Shown here: one piece after another, positions 1 to 5,163 of the stretch
Layout: every line of letters starts with the position of its first letter
Position numbering within the stretch: the first letter of the stretch is position 1
From: JAIVGV01 sp045807785
GTDB taxonomy: Bacteria; Acidobacteriota; Blastocatellia; Pyrinomonadales; Pyrinomonadaceae
Assembly (NCBI GenBank): GCA_045807785.1
Contig: JBJMGS010000359.1
Span: forward strand, 1 to 7,559
Length of the DNA: 7,559 bases
Direction of reading: 5' to 3'
Notes under the pieces: model-generated
What the model saw: the letters and a program-made list of their open reading frames with translations, nothing else
Databases searched by the model: none
What the model was told of the DNA's origin: nothing
Made by a program: the position numbers and the translations under genes

Positions 1-1
1 G

Positions 2-340
2 CCGGAGTTGATCGAGCGGGTTGACGAGATCGCGCGGCGCCACCAGACGTTCGTCGTCAACTTCGGTCATGCGGGCGACGGCAACATTCATGTCAACTTC
101 ATGTGCGACCGCGACGACCGCGAAGCGATGCGCCGCGCCCGCGAAGCCGTCAGAGAGACCTTCGCCGTCTCGGTCGAACTCGGAGGCACGATCAGCGGCG
201 AGCACGGCATCGGCTACGTCAAAGCCCCGTATCTTTCAATGGCGCTCGACCCGGCGAGCATTGAGATGATGAAGCGCATCAAACGCGCGCTCGACCCGAA
301 CGGGATTCTGAATCCGGGGAAGATGTTCCCTGAGGTGTAA
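2..340 (+). CDS. glcD: FAD-linked oxidase, GlcD type (C-terminal part)
   Basis: This is the C-terminal end of a flavoprotein of the FAD-binding oxidase/transferase type 4 family (glycolate oxidase GlcD, D-lactate and D-2-hydroxyglutarate dehydrogenases). These enzymes oxidise 2-hydroxyacids to 2-oxoacids. Frame 2 is open from the window edge, so the start lies outside. Visible signatures are HAGDGNIHVN (the metal/substrate-site histidine region of the C-terminal cap domain), GTISGEHGIG, and the closing RALDPNGILNPGKMF, which is how GlcD proteins normally end. The C-terminus therefore looks intact. The exact substrate cannot be fixed from this fragment, so the symbol denotes the family rather than a proven glycolate oxidase. 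A heptamer repeat array begins directly after the stop codon, and no terminator other than that hairpin is visible. Confidence 0.88.
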   Translation, partial: PELIERVDEIARRHQTFVVNFGHAGDGNIHVNFMCDRDDREAMRRAREAVRETFAVSVELGGTISGEHGIGYVKAPYLSMALDPASIEMMKRIKRALDPNGILNPGKMFPEV

Positions 341-341
341 A

Positions 342-413
342 TCGTGAATCGTCAATCGTAAATTGTTCAAGACAAGGTCTGACTATTTACGATTGACGAT
401 TCACGGTTCACGG
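342..413. repeat. Inverted heptamer array 1 (TCGTNAA family)
   Basis: The spacer between the oxidase stop (340) and the HD-protein start (419) is almost entirely 7-base units. The left arm reads TCGTGAA, TCGTCAA, TCGTAAA (342-362). The right arm reads TTTACGA, TTGACGA, TTCACGG, TTCACGG (386-413). Positions 343-363 and 385-405 are perfectly complementary over 21 bases, around a 21-base loop that itself contains AGAC/GTCT (370-373 with 377-380). In single strands this would be a very stable hairpin. The variable fifth base of each unit is matched by its complement in the other arm. There is no poly-T run after it, so it is not a standard intrinsic terminator. The same unit family recurs at 3849-3932. 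Confidence 0.9.
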
Positions 414-418
414 CTTTT

Positions 419-1003
419 ATGCTCTCATTTCTCACAGACCTGCAACGCTTGAAGCGGCTCGATAGGACGGGCTGGGTGTTGCGCGGGCTCGCGCCGGGGG
501 CGGAGTCTGTGGCGGCGCACACGTTCGGCGTCGGCGTCGTGGCGATGTTGCTGGCGGATGAAGTGAGGGCGCGCGGCGTCGAGGTTGATGTCGAGCGCGT
601 GCTCAGGCTCGCGCTGTTGCACGACGTGGCGGAGGCGCGCACGGGGGACATGCCGCGGACGATGGCGAAGTATTACGAGGCGGGCGCGCGACAGAAAGCG
701 GAGCGCGCGGCGTTCGACGAGGTGTTGGATGGGCTCGATGTGAGCTTAAAAGAAGTGTACAGCCGCCTGCACGCGGACTATGAAGCACGTGCGAGTATGG
801 AGGCGCGTTTGGTGAAGGCAGCGGATATCATCGATCTTTTGGCGCAGGCGCTTGCGTTCGAGCGCGCGGGCGCGCGCGGGCTGGACGAGTTCTGGGAGGG
901 GGCGGCGGAGCGCGAGTTCGGTTTGGAGGGCGCGGCGCGCGAGGTCGTCGGCGAGACGTTGCGGGCGCTCGTCGGGGCGCGGGCGGAGTTGAAGGGTCGT
1001 TGA
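419..1003 (+). CDS. HD-domain phosphohydrolase, YfbR/HDDC2-like
   Basis: This 194-residue protein resembles the HD-domain 5'-nucleotidase group (bacterial YfbR, eukaryotic HDDC2), which are metal-dependent enzymes that remove phosphate from deoxynucleoside monophosphates. Visible metal and catalytic residues are His34, the His68-Asp69 pair in ALLHDVAEA, Glu72, Asp77 in TGDMP, and Asp136 in KAADIIDLL. The N-terminal LKRLDRTGWVLRG is also typical of the family, with Arg16 and Trp19 near the substrate-site positions. Length fits the family, and the ATG at 419 places this block at the expected distance from the N-terminus. No Shine-Dalgarno sequence is visible because the preceding bases belong to the heptamer array. 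The next gene starts 8 bases after the stop, suggesting co-transcription. The specific substrate is unknown. Codon choice is richer in G-ending codons (GCG, GTG, TTG) than in the neighbours. Confidence 0.87.
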   Translation: MLSFLTDLQRLKRLDRTGWVLRGLAPGAESVAAHTFGVGVVAMLLADEVRARGVEVDVERVLRLALLHDVAEARTGDMPRTMAKYYEAGARQKAERAAFDEVLDGLDVSLKEVYSRLHADYEARASMEARLVKAADIIDLLAQALAFERAGARGLDEFWEGAAEREFGLEGAAREVVGETLRALVGARAELKGR

Positions 1004-1011
1004 GAGCCGGG

Positions 1012-1443
1012 ATGTACGAACGACTGAAGCAGTACGCGCTCGCGCACCTGACGTGGACGGGGCTGCTCTACGGGGCGCTGATCTTCGTCGTGACGTTCGT
1101 TGTCTCGACGGCCATCGTCACCTTCATCGTCGTCAAGCTGCCCGAAGATTACTTCCACTCGTCGAACGAGCGGCTCTTCTGGGTTGACCGTCACCCCGTC
1201 CTGCGCTGGGTGGGGCTCATCGCCAAAAACATCCTCGGCGTCGCGCTCGTCGTCGTGGGCGTCGTGATGGCCCTGCCGGGCGTGCCGGGTCCCGGCGTGC
1301 TCACCATCCTGCTCGGCGTGATGCTGCTCGACTTTCCGGGGAAGCGCGCGCTCGAACTCAAGCTCATCAGCCGCGCGCAGGTGCGCCGCGCCATCGACGG
1401 CGTCAGGAAACGCTTCGACAAGCCGCCGCTCCTGCTCGACTGA
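1012..1443 (+). CDS. Small membrane protein, PGPGW-like
   Basis: This 143-residue predicted inner-membrane protein has a first hydrophobic helix at about residues 17-41. A short polar stretch follows (residues 44-65), then two closely spaced helices at about 67-88 and 92-107. They flank LPGVPGPGVLTILLG, which matches the core of the PGPGW family of putative transmembrane proteins, although the usual Trp after PGPG is Val here (Val96). A basic, soluble tail with DFPGKR and RRAIDGVRKRF follows. The family function is unknown. ATG at 1012 is preferred. An in-frame TTG at 1000 would overlap the HD gene stop and add only four residues. With an 8-base gap to the HD gene, the two are probably one transcript. 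No terminator hairpin is evident after the stop. Confidence 0.78.
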   Translation: MYERLKQYALAHLTWTGLLYGALIFVVTFVVSTAIVTFIVVKLPEDYFHSSNERLFWVDRHPVLRWVGLIAKNILGVALVVVGVVMALPGVPGPGVLTILLGVMLLDFPGKRALELKLISRAQVRRAIDGVRKRFDKPPLLLD

Positions 1444-1480
1444 GGCGGGCACGCGGGCGGCACTTGGTCGGCGGCGCGCG

Positions 1481-1510
1481 TTGACAAGGGCGGAAGGCGT
1501 TTGTTAGCTT
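1481..1510 (+). promoter_or_regulatory. Candidate sigma-70-like promoter for the lipoprotein gene
   Basis: A perfect TTGACA (1481-1486) is followed after 18 bases by TAGCTT (1505-1510). That -10 is weak but preceded by a TG (1502-1503) in the extended -10 position. It lies in the only non-coding stretch (1444-1548) before the lipoprotein gene. Predicted transcription would begin near 1517, leaving about 30 bases of leader before the ATG at 1549. This placement argues against the upstream in-frame TTG at 1501 as start. Confidence 0.45.
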
Positions 1511-1548
1511 CGCCTATCATTTTCGACCGGATTAGTCTGCGAAATCTT

Positions 1549-2646
1549 ATGCCACTCGCGCCCCGTCTCCGCGCGGCTCACGTCGTCCCTCGTCTCGCGC
1601 TTCCCCTGCGCGCGCGCCTCGTCGCCGCGCTCGTCGTCGCCGCGTGTGTGCTCGGCTTGTCCGGGTGCGACTCGATTAAGAGCAAGTTTATCAGGACACG
1701 GGTGGCGGTCGCGCCGCTTCTAGAGCCGCTCGCCGAGGCTGAGACGCCGCAACTCTTCGCCGAGATCAACCGCGTCGCGCAGATCAAGTCCATCCACGGC
1801 AAAGTTGACATACAATTCCTCGACACCTCTTTCGCCAAGTGCGGCGTCGTCGAGAAGTACAAGACGGCGGACGGCGACGTGACGGTCGAGCGCCCAGGCC
1901 AGATTTACCTCGTCATCCAAGACCCGTTCGTCGGCTCGAAGATCGCCGAGATGTCTTCGAACGGCACGAAGTTCTGGGTCGCCGTGCTGAAGGGCGACGA
2001 AAAGTACCGCACCTTTTTGATGGGCACGAACGAGGCGAACTACCAGCGGCTCGTCGCGGACGACGCCGAGGTTGAGTGCGGCGCGGGCGACAAGAAGAAG
2101 AACGCGGCGATGGAAAAGCGCGCCGTCTCGGCCTTCTCCGGCCTGCGCCCGCAGCACTTCACCGACGCGCTGCTCGTCCGCCCCATCGACGGCGAGGGCT
2201 CGAATCTGATCTACGCGCGCAGCGAGACCTTCGCGGAGGAGCCCGACACGCGCCCGACGGCGAAGATGGGCGCGCGCGTCGTGCGCGGCTATTACCAACT
2301 GGAAGAGTTACAGCCCGAAGCCGACGGACATTCGGCGCGACTGCTGCGCCGCTTCTGGTTCGACCGCTTCGGCGGCGTCCACCTCGCGCGCATCCAGACC
2401 TTCGACGCGCACGGCACCTTGACGACCGACGTGCTCTATCGCAACCCGAAGCCTTTCGGCGAGGGCGGCAAGTACACGCTCCCCTCGGAGATCGAGCTGA
2501 CGCGCCCGCAGGATCGCTACTCGATCCGCATCAGCTACCAGACGCCCGACGCCGTCAAAGTCGATCAACCCTACCCGCCCGAAGCGTTCGTCCTCGAAAA
2601 CAGGTCGAATCTGAAGGTGGTCGATCTGGACGCCAGGAAACCCTGA
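1549..2646 (+). CDS. Large lipoprotein, possibly LolA/LolB-fold
   Basis: This 365-residue predicted lipoprotein has an arginine-rich N-region, a hydrophobic stretch (about residues 24-37) and the lipobox LSGC, with Cys40 as the lipidated residue. The residue after it is Asp41, which in enterobacteria favours inner-membrane retention; whether that rule holds here is unknown. The mature part begins with a helical segment. Beta-rich sequence follows, with SIHGKVDIQF, then VERPGQIYLVIQDPF and MSSNGTKFWVAVL, a pattern reminiscent of LolA/LolB-fold and DUF4292-like lipoproteins. This is a weak resemblance, not a firm family call. ATG at 1549 is chosen over the in-frame TTG at 1501 because it gives a normal signal peptide and lies downstream of the candidate promoter. 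No Shine-Dalgarno is obvious. The gene precedes an ABC permease and ATPase on the same strand, suggesting a role in the same envelope system as acceptor, client or accessory. Confidence 0.82.
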   Translation: MPLAPRLRAAHVVPRLALPLRARLVAALVVAACVLGLSGCDSIKSKFIRTRVAVAPLLEPLAEAETPQLFAEINRVAQIKSIHGKVDIQFLDTSFAKCGVVEKYKTADGDVTVERPGQIYLVIQDPFVGSKIAEMSSNGTKFWVAVLKGDEKYRTFLMGTNEANYQRLVADDAEVECGAGDKKKNAAMEKRAVSAFSGLRPQHFTDALLVRPIDGEGSNLIYARSETFAEEPDTRPTAKMGARVVRGYYQLEELQPEADGHSARLLRRFWFDRFGGVHLARIQTFDAHGTLTTDVLYRNPKPFGEGGKYTLPSEIELTRPQDRYSIRISYQTPDAVKVDQPYPPEAFVLENRSNLKVVDLDARKP

Positions 2647-2656
2647 CGGGGAGCCG

Positions 2657-2740
2657 TTAGCGATTAGCGATTAGCTGTTAGCTTATAGCTAAACCGAAAA
2701 CTAAGATTCCTGGCTAACAGCTAATCGCTAACAGCTCACA
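2657..2740. repeat. Inverted heptamer array 2 (TTAGCGA family)
   Basis: The lipoprotein-permease spacer (2647-2743) is built of 7-base units. The left arm has TTAGCGA, TTAGCGA, TTAGCTG, TTAGCTT and a degenerate ATAGCTA (2657-2691). The right arm has GCTAACA, GCTAATC, GCTAACA, GCTCACA (2713-2740), ending four bases before the permease ATG. Positions 2664-2682 pair perfectly with 2713-2731 (19 bp) around a 30-base AT-rich loop. The extra TTAGCGA copy in the left arm allows an alternative register. The unit sequence differs from arrays 1 and 3, but unit length, inverted layout and position are the same. No Shine-Dalgarno sequence is visible for the downstream gene. Confidence 0.9.
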
Positions 2741-2743
2741 GCA

Positions 2744-3844
2744 ATGGACAATCTCGTCGTCAACAACATCCGGCAGCGACCTTTGCGCGCGCTGATCAGC
2801 GTGGCGGGCGTCGCCTTGGGCGTCGCGCTCGTGATGCTGTTCACGGGGCTCTCGCGCGGGATGTCGAATGACCTGCAACGCCGCTCGTCGAATCTGCGCG
2901 CCGAGATCATCTTCACGCGACCGGGCGGGATGGAGCTGACCTCTTCGACCTCGAATTTGAGCACGAAGTACGCCGACGAGCTGGCGAAGATCGACGGCGT
3001 CGAGTCAGCCGTGCCCGCCATCCGCTACGTCTTTCAGGGCGGGGGCGGCTTCGGCTTCGAGCAGATAGAGGGCGTGGACTGGGCCGCTTACGCCGCGCAG
3101 AACGGGCTCCGGCTGGTGGACGGGCGCGCGCCCGCCGCCACGGACGAGATCGTGATCGACGAGACGAAGGCACAGAACGGCAAGACGGGCGTGGGCGGGA
3201 CGCTCAACATCTTCGGCGGCAAGCCCTACCGCATCGTCGGCGTCTATACGCCGGAGGCGGGCGCGCGCGTGAAGATGTCGCTGGCGGCGATGCAGGACGC
3301 GATGCAGTCGCCGGGCAAGTGCTCGTACATCTTCGTCAAGGCGCGAACTGGCGTTGACGCGCTCACGCTCGCGCGGCGGATCACAGAGGCGCTGCCGGGC
3401 AACAAGATTCAGCTCACGAGCGATCTGCCGATGTTCAACTTCGAGAAGAGCATCCCGTTCCTCGGCGTCTTCCTGCGCGCGCTGGTGGGCTTGTCGGCGA
3501 TTGTCAGCGCGCTCGTCGTGATGCTCGCCATGTACACGACGATCACGGAGCGGACGCGCGAGATCGGCGTCCTGAAGGCGCTCGGCGCGTCGCGCGGCTA
3601 CATCGTCTCGCTCATCGAGCGCGAGGCGCTCCTGATCAGCCTGCTCGGCCTGGTCGTCGGCTTCGCGGTCTCGCTCGCCGCGGGCTTCATCATCCACCGC
3701 GCCTACGGTCTGCCGTTCGAGTACGGCTGGAAGTGGGCGCTCGTCGCCGCGCTCATCGGCGTCGGCGGCGGCGTCGGTGGCGCGCTCTACCCGGCGATGC
3801 GCGCCGCCAGTCTGGACGCGGTCACGGCATTGTCATACGAGTAA
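2744..3844 (+). CDS. ABC transporter permease, MacB/LolC/FtsX type
   Basis: This 366-residue inner-membrane subunit belongs to the type VII ABC family, which couples ATP hydrolysis to movements of a periplasmic domain rather than to classical channel transport. The topology is the family's: one N-terminal helix (about 16-34), a large extracytoplasmic MacB-type domain (about 37-240), then three C-terminal helices (about 243-264, 296-317, 331-350) forming the FtsX domain. The coupling segment TERTREIGVLKALGAS (268-283) and the end YPAMRAASLDAVTALSYE are characteristic. Length is slightly below LolC/LolE. Only one permease gene is present, so it would act as a homodimer. The partner ATPase follows directly. 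No MacA-like membrane fusion protein is in the window, whereas a LolA-like carrier is, which favours a Lol-like over a MacAB-like role. A different exporter remains possible. The ATG follows a heptamer array with no visible Shine-Dalgarno. Confidence 0.9.
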   Translation: MDNLVVNNIRQRPLRALISVAGVALGVALVMLFTGLSRGMSNDLQRRSSNLRAEIIFTRPGGMELTSSTSNLSTKYADELAKIDGVESAVPAIRYVFQGGGGFGFEQIEGVDWAAYAAQNGLRLVDGRAPAATDEIVIDETKAQNGKTGVGGTLNIFGGKPYRIVGVYTPEAGARVKMSLAAMQDAMQSPGKCSYIFVKARTGVDALTLARRITEALPGNKIQLTSDLPMFNFEKSIPFLGVFLRALVGLSAIVSALVVMLAMYTTITERTREIGVLKALGASRGYIVSLIEREALLISLLGLVVGFAVSLAAGFIIHRAYGLPFEYGWKWALVAALIGVGGGVGGALYPAMRAASLDAVTALSYE

Positions 3845-3848
3845 CTAT

Positions 3849-3932
3849 GCGTAAATCGTCAATCGTGAATCGTGAATCGTGAGCGCGTTTGATCACGCCT
3901 TCGATTGACGATTGACGATTGACGATTGACGA
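3849..3932. repeat. Inverted heptamer array 3 (TCGTNAA family)
   Basis: The permease-ATPase spacer consists of a left arm GCGTAAA, TCGTCAA, TCGTGAA, TCGTGAA, TCGTGAG (3849-3883). A 21-base centre follows, then a right arm of four identical TTGACGA units (3905-3932). The arms are reverse complements except at the variable fifth base, where several units have G against C-type partners, so pairing is imperfect compared with array 1. The right arm ends four bases before the ATPase ATG. It contains an in-frame TTG (3919) that could be mistaken for a start. Four exact tandem heptamers directly upstream of a start codon are prone to copy-number change. Confidence 0.9.
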
Positions 3933-3936
3933 GCTT

Positions 3937-4641
3937 ATGAAAACCATCCTGCAAGCCGAAAATCTCGCGAAGGTCTATCGCATCGGGAGCGTGGACGTCC
4001 ACGCCCTGCGCGGCGTCTCGCTCGATGTCGAGGAGGGCGAGTTCCTCGCCATCATGGGACCTTCCGGGTGCGGCAAGTCAACGCTGCTGCACCTGATGGG
4101 CGGCTTGCTCACGCCTTCCAGCGGGCGCATCTCGATTGACGGCGAAGACATGACCGCCGCCTCGGACGCGCGCCGCACAGACATCCGCCGCCGCAAGATC
4201 GGCTTCGTCTTCCAGCGCTTCAACCTCTTCCCGACGCTGACCGCAGAGGGTAACCTGCGCCTCGCCGAGCGCATCCACGCGGGCGGCGACGGCGGCCAGA
4301 AGGACGGCGAGGAGCGCCGCCGCGAGGTGCTGAAACTCCTCAAGCTCGAAGACAAGATGCACCACAAGCCGCTCGAAATGTCGGGCGGCGAGCAGCAGCG
4401 CGTGGCACTCGCGCGCGCCGTCATCAACCAGCCCGCCATCATCCTCGCCGACGAGCCGACGGGAAACCTCGACACCGAAAACTCGGCAATAGTGCTAAAT
4501 ATGTTTCAGGAGATGAACTATCGCTTCAACCAGACCATCATCATGATCACGCACAACCCGGAAGCCGCCGCGATGTGCCGCCAGATCGTCCAGATGAGGG
4601 ACGGGCAGATAGTTGCGCCCAGCACTGGCGTACAGTTATAA
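3937..4641 (+). CDS. ABC transporter ATPase, LolD/MacB type
   Basis: This 234-residue nucleotide-binding subunit drives the adjacent permease. All ABC motifs are present: Walker A GPSGCGKST (41-49), Q-loop Gln93 in FVFQRFNLFPTLT, signature MSGGEQQ (148-154, with Met in place of the usual first Leu), Walker B IILADEP (168-174), D-loop NLD (177-179), and switch His206 in ITHNPE. The Q-loop region and LADEPTGNLD are typical of the LolD/MacB/FtsE group, and the length is that of a stand-alone ATPase such as LolD rather than fused MacB. ATG at 3937 is chosen. The in-frame TTG at 3919 lies inside heptamer repeats and would add six residues encoded by repeat. The final stop codon TAA lies within a TATAAT that may be the -10 of the next promoter. 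Confidence 0.93.
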   Translation: MKTILQAENLAKVYRIGSVDVHALRGVSLDVEEGEFLAIMGPSGCGKSTLLHLMGGLLTPSSGRISIDGEDMTAASDARRTDIRRRKIGFVFQRFNLFPTLTAEGNLRLAERIHAGGDGGQKDGEERRREVLKLLKLEDKMHHKPLEMSGGEQQRVALARAVINQPAIILADEPTGNLDTENSAIVLNMFQEMNYRFNQTIIMITHNPEAAAMCRQIVQMRDGQIVAPSTGVQL

Positions 4642-4642
4642 T
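4613..4642 (+). promoter_or_regulatory. Candidate promoter inside the ATPase gene end
   Basis: A perfect TATAAT (4637-4642) contains the ATPase stop codon. A weak -35, TTGCGC (4613-4618, three of six matches), lies 18 bases upstream. Predicted transcription would start near 4649, upstream of the small membrane-protein gene. An exact -10 hexamer is rare by chance in such GC-rich DNA, but the -35 is poor. Confidence 0.4.
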
Positions 4643-4738
4643 GCGGCTCGGCAGGTCAGTTTGGCGCTGTCGAGCGCGCCTTCGCTAGAGACTGCCGCCG
4701 CCGGTCGCCTTCCTCGTATTTTCCGCCGGGTATTCTGT

Positions 4739-5083
4739 TTGCTGGGATTAGCCAAAAAAATCCTTTTCTGGTCTTACGGACGTACAACCTGGCAGTACGA
4801 CGTGCTGTCGGCGCTAATTCTCGCGTTCATCTTTTTGACGCCCGCGGCCTGGTTCGCTACGGGCGAACCGGCGCCCGCCGCGCCGCATCTAAACGGCTCG
4901 AAAGCGGCGGCCTTGAAATTGCTGCTCCCCTGGTCGGAGAATCTTCCGGCGAACCCCGGCACAGACGAGTTGGAACGGCGCGCCAGAGAGTTGACGAATC
5001 GTTCCGACGTGCGGGTGAAGGGGGCGAATCCGGTCAGAGGTGAGGGCGGACGGATCGTCGCTTACGAGGTTGACATCGAATAG
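4739..5083 (+). CDS. Small one-helix membrane protein, function unknown
   Basis: The reading frame is open from 4613 to the stop at 5083. No ATG or GTG is in frame near the apparent N-terminus, so the start is uncertain. TTG at 4739 gives 114 residues and puts KKILFWSYGRTTWQYDV at the N-terminus. TTG at 4661, with a weak GGCAGG upstream, would add 26 low-complexity residues. From the 4739 start there is an aromatic amphipathic segment (8-20), one strong hydrophobic helix (about 22-39) ending in LTPAAWF, then a soluble tail. The tail includes a charged DELERRARELTNRSDV stretch and ends in AYEVDIE. The helix pattern is reminiscent of small conserved membrane proteins seen in Acidobacteriota, but I cannot name a family. 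Its position between the ABC ATPase and the LolA-like gene suggests a link to envelope function. The seven-A run at 4754-4760 is intact in frame. Confidence 0.68.
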   Translation: MLGLAKKILFWSYGRTTWQYDVLSALILAFIFLTPAAWFATGEPAPAAPHLNGSKAAALKLLLPWSENLPANPGTDELERRARELTNRSDVRVKGANPVRGEGGRIVAYEVDIE

Positions 5084-5098
5084 CTATTTTCTAATAAT
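5070..5098 (+). promoter_or_regulatory. Strong sigma-70-like promoter for the LolA-like gene
   Basis: A perfect TTGACA (5070-5075) and AATAAT (5093-5098, five of six matches) are separated by the optimal 17 bases. The -35 overlaps the last codons of the preceding gene. Predicted transcription would begin near 5105, giving a leader of about 59 bases to the ATG at 5164. This is the best promoter match in the window. Confidence 0.62.
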
Positions 5099-5124
5099 CG
5101 CACGGATTTTTTGAGAGCCGTGCG
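5099..5124. promoter_or_regulatory. Dyad at the predicted transcription start
   Basis: CGCACGG (5099-5105) is repeated as its exact reverse complement CCGTGCG (5118-5124) around a 12-base T-rich centre. It begins directly after the -10 hexamer and spans the predicted start point, an operator-like position. As RNA in read-through transcripts it would form a 7-bp hairpin, but no U-run follows it, so it is not a clear terminator. Which role applies, if either, is open. Confidence 0.45.
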
Positions 5125-5152
5125 CAAAGGTGAAGTTCCCCCCTCGATCTTG

Positions 5153-5158
5153 AAGGAG
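5153..5158 (+). promoter_or_regulatory. Strong Shine-Dalgarno site
   Basis: AAGGAG lies five bases before the ATG at 5164 and fixes that start. It is the only clear ribosome binding site among the genes here, in contrast to the repeat-preceded genes. Confidence 0.85.
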
Positions 5159-5163
5159 TTTGC

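Noticed and set aside
778..1452. Long minus-strand open frame (224 codons) opposite the HD and PGPGW genes
   Set aside because: Composition is Arg/Asp/Glu/Pro-rich without recognisable motifs, as expected for the antisense of GC-rich genes. The plus-strand frames have family motifs.
1515..1520. TATCAT as -10 element with the TTGACA at 1481
   Set aside because: Spacing of 28 bases is far too long. It could only act with another -35, and none is seen.
1501..1548. TTG at 1501 as start of the lipoprotein
   Set aside because: It overlaps the candidate promoter and would put 16 extra residues before an already complete signal peptide.
3005..3697. Minus-strand open frame (230 codons) opposite the permease
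   Set aside because: Low-complexity charged sequence with no motif. The permease on the plus strand is clearly real.
342..3932. Heptamer arrays as a CRISPR or classical insertion element
   Set aside because: Units are 7 bases without spacers of regular length, there are no cas genes, and no transposase or target-site duplication is visible.
4754..4760. Seven-A run as a possible frameshift joining the upstream ATG at 4641 to the small membrane protein
   Set aside because: The frame from that ATG stops before the A run, so a shift there would not link them.
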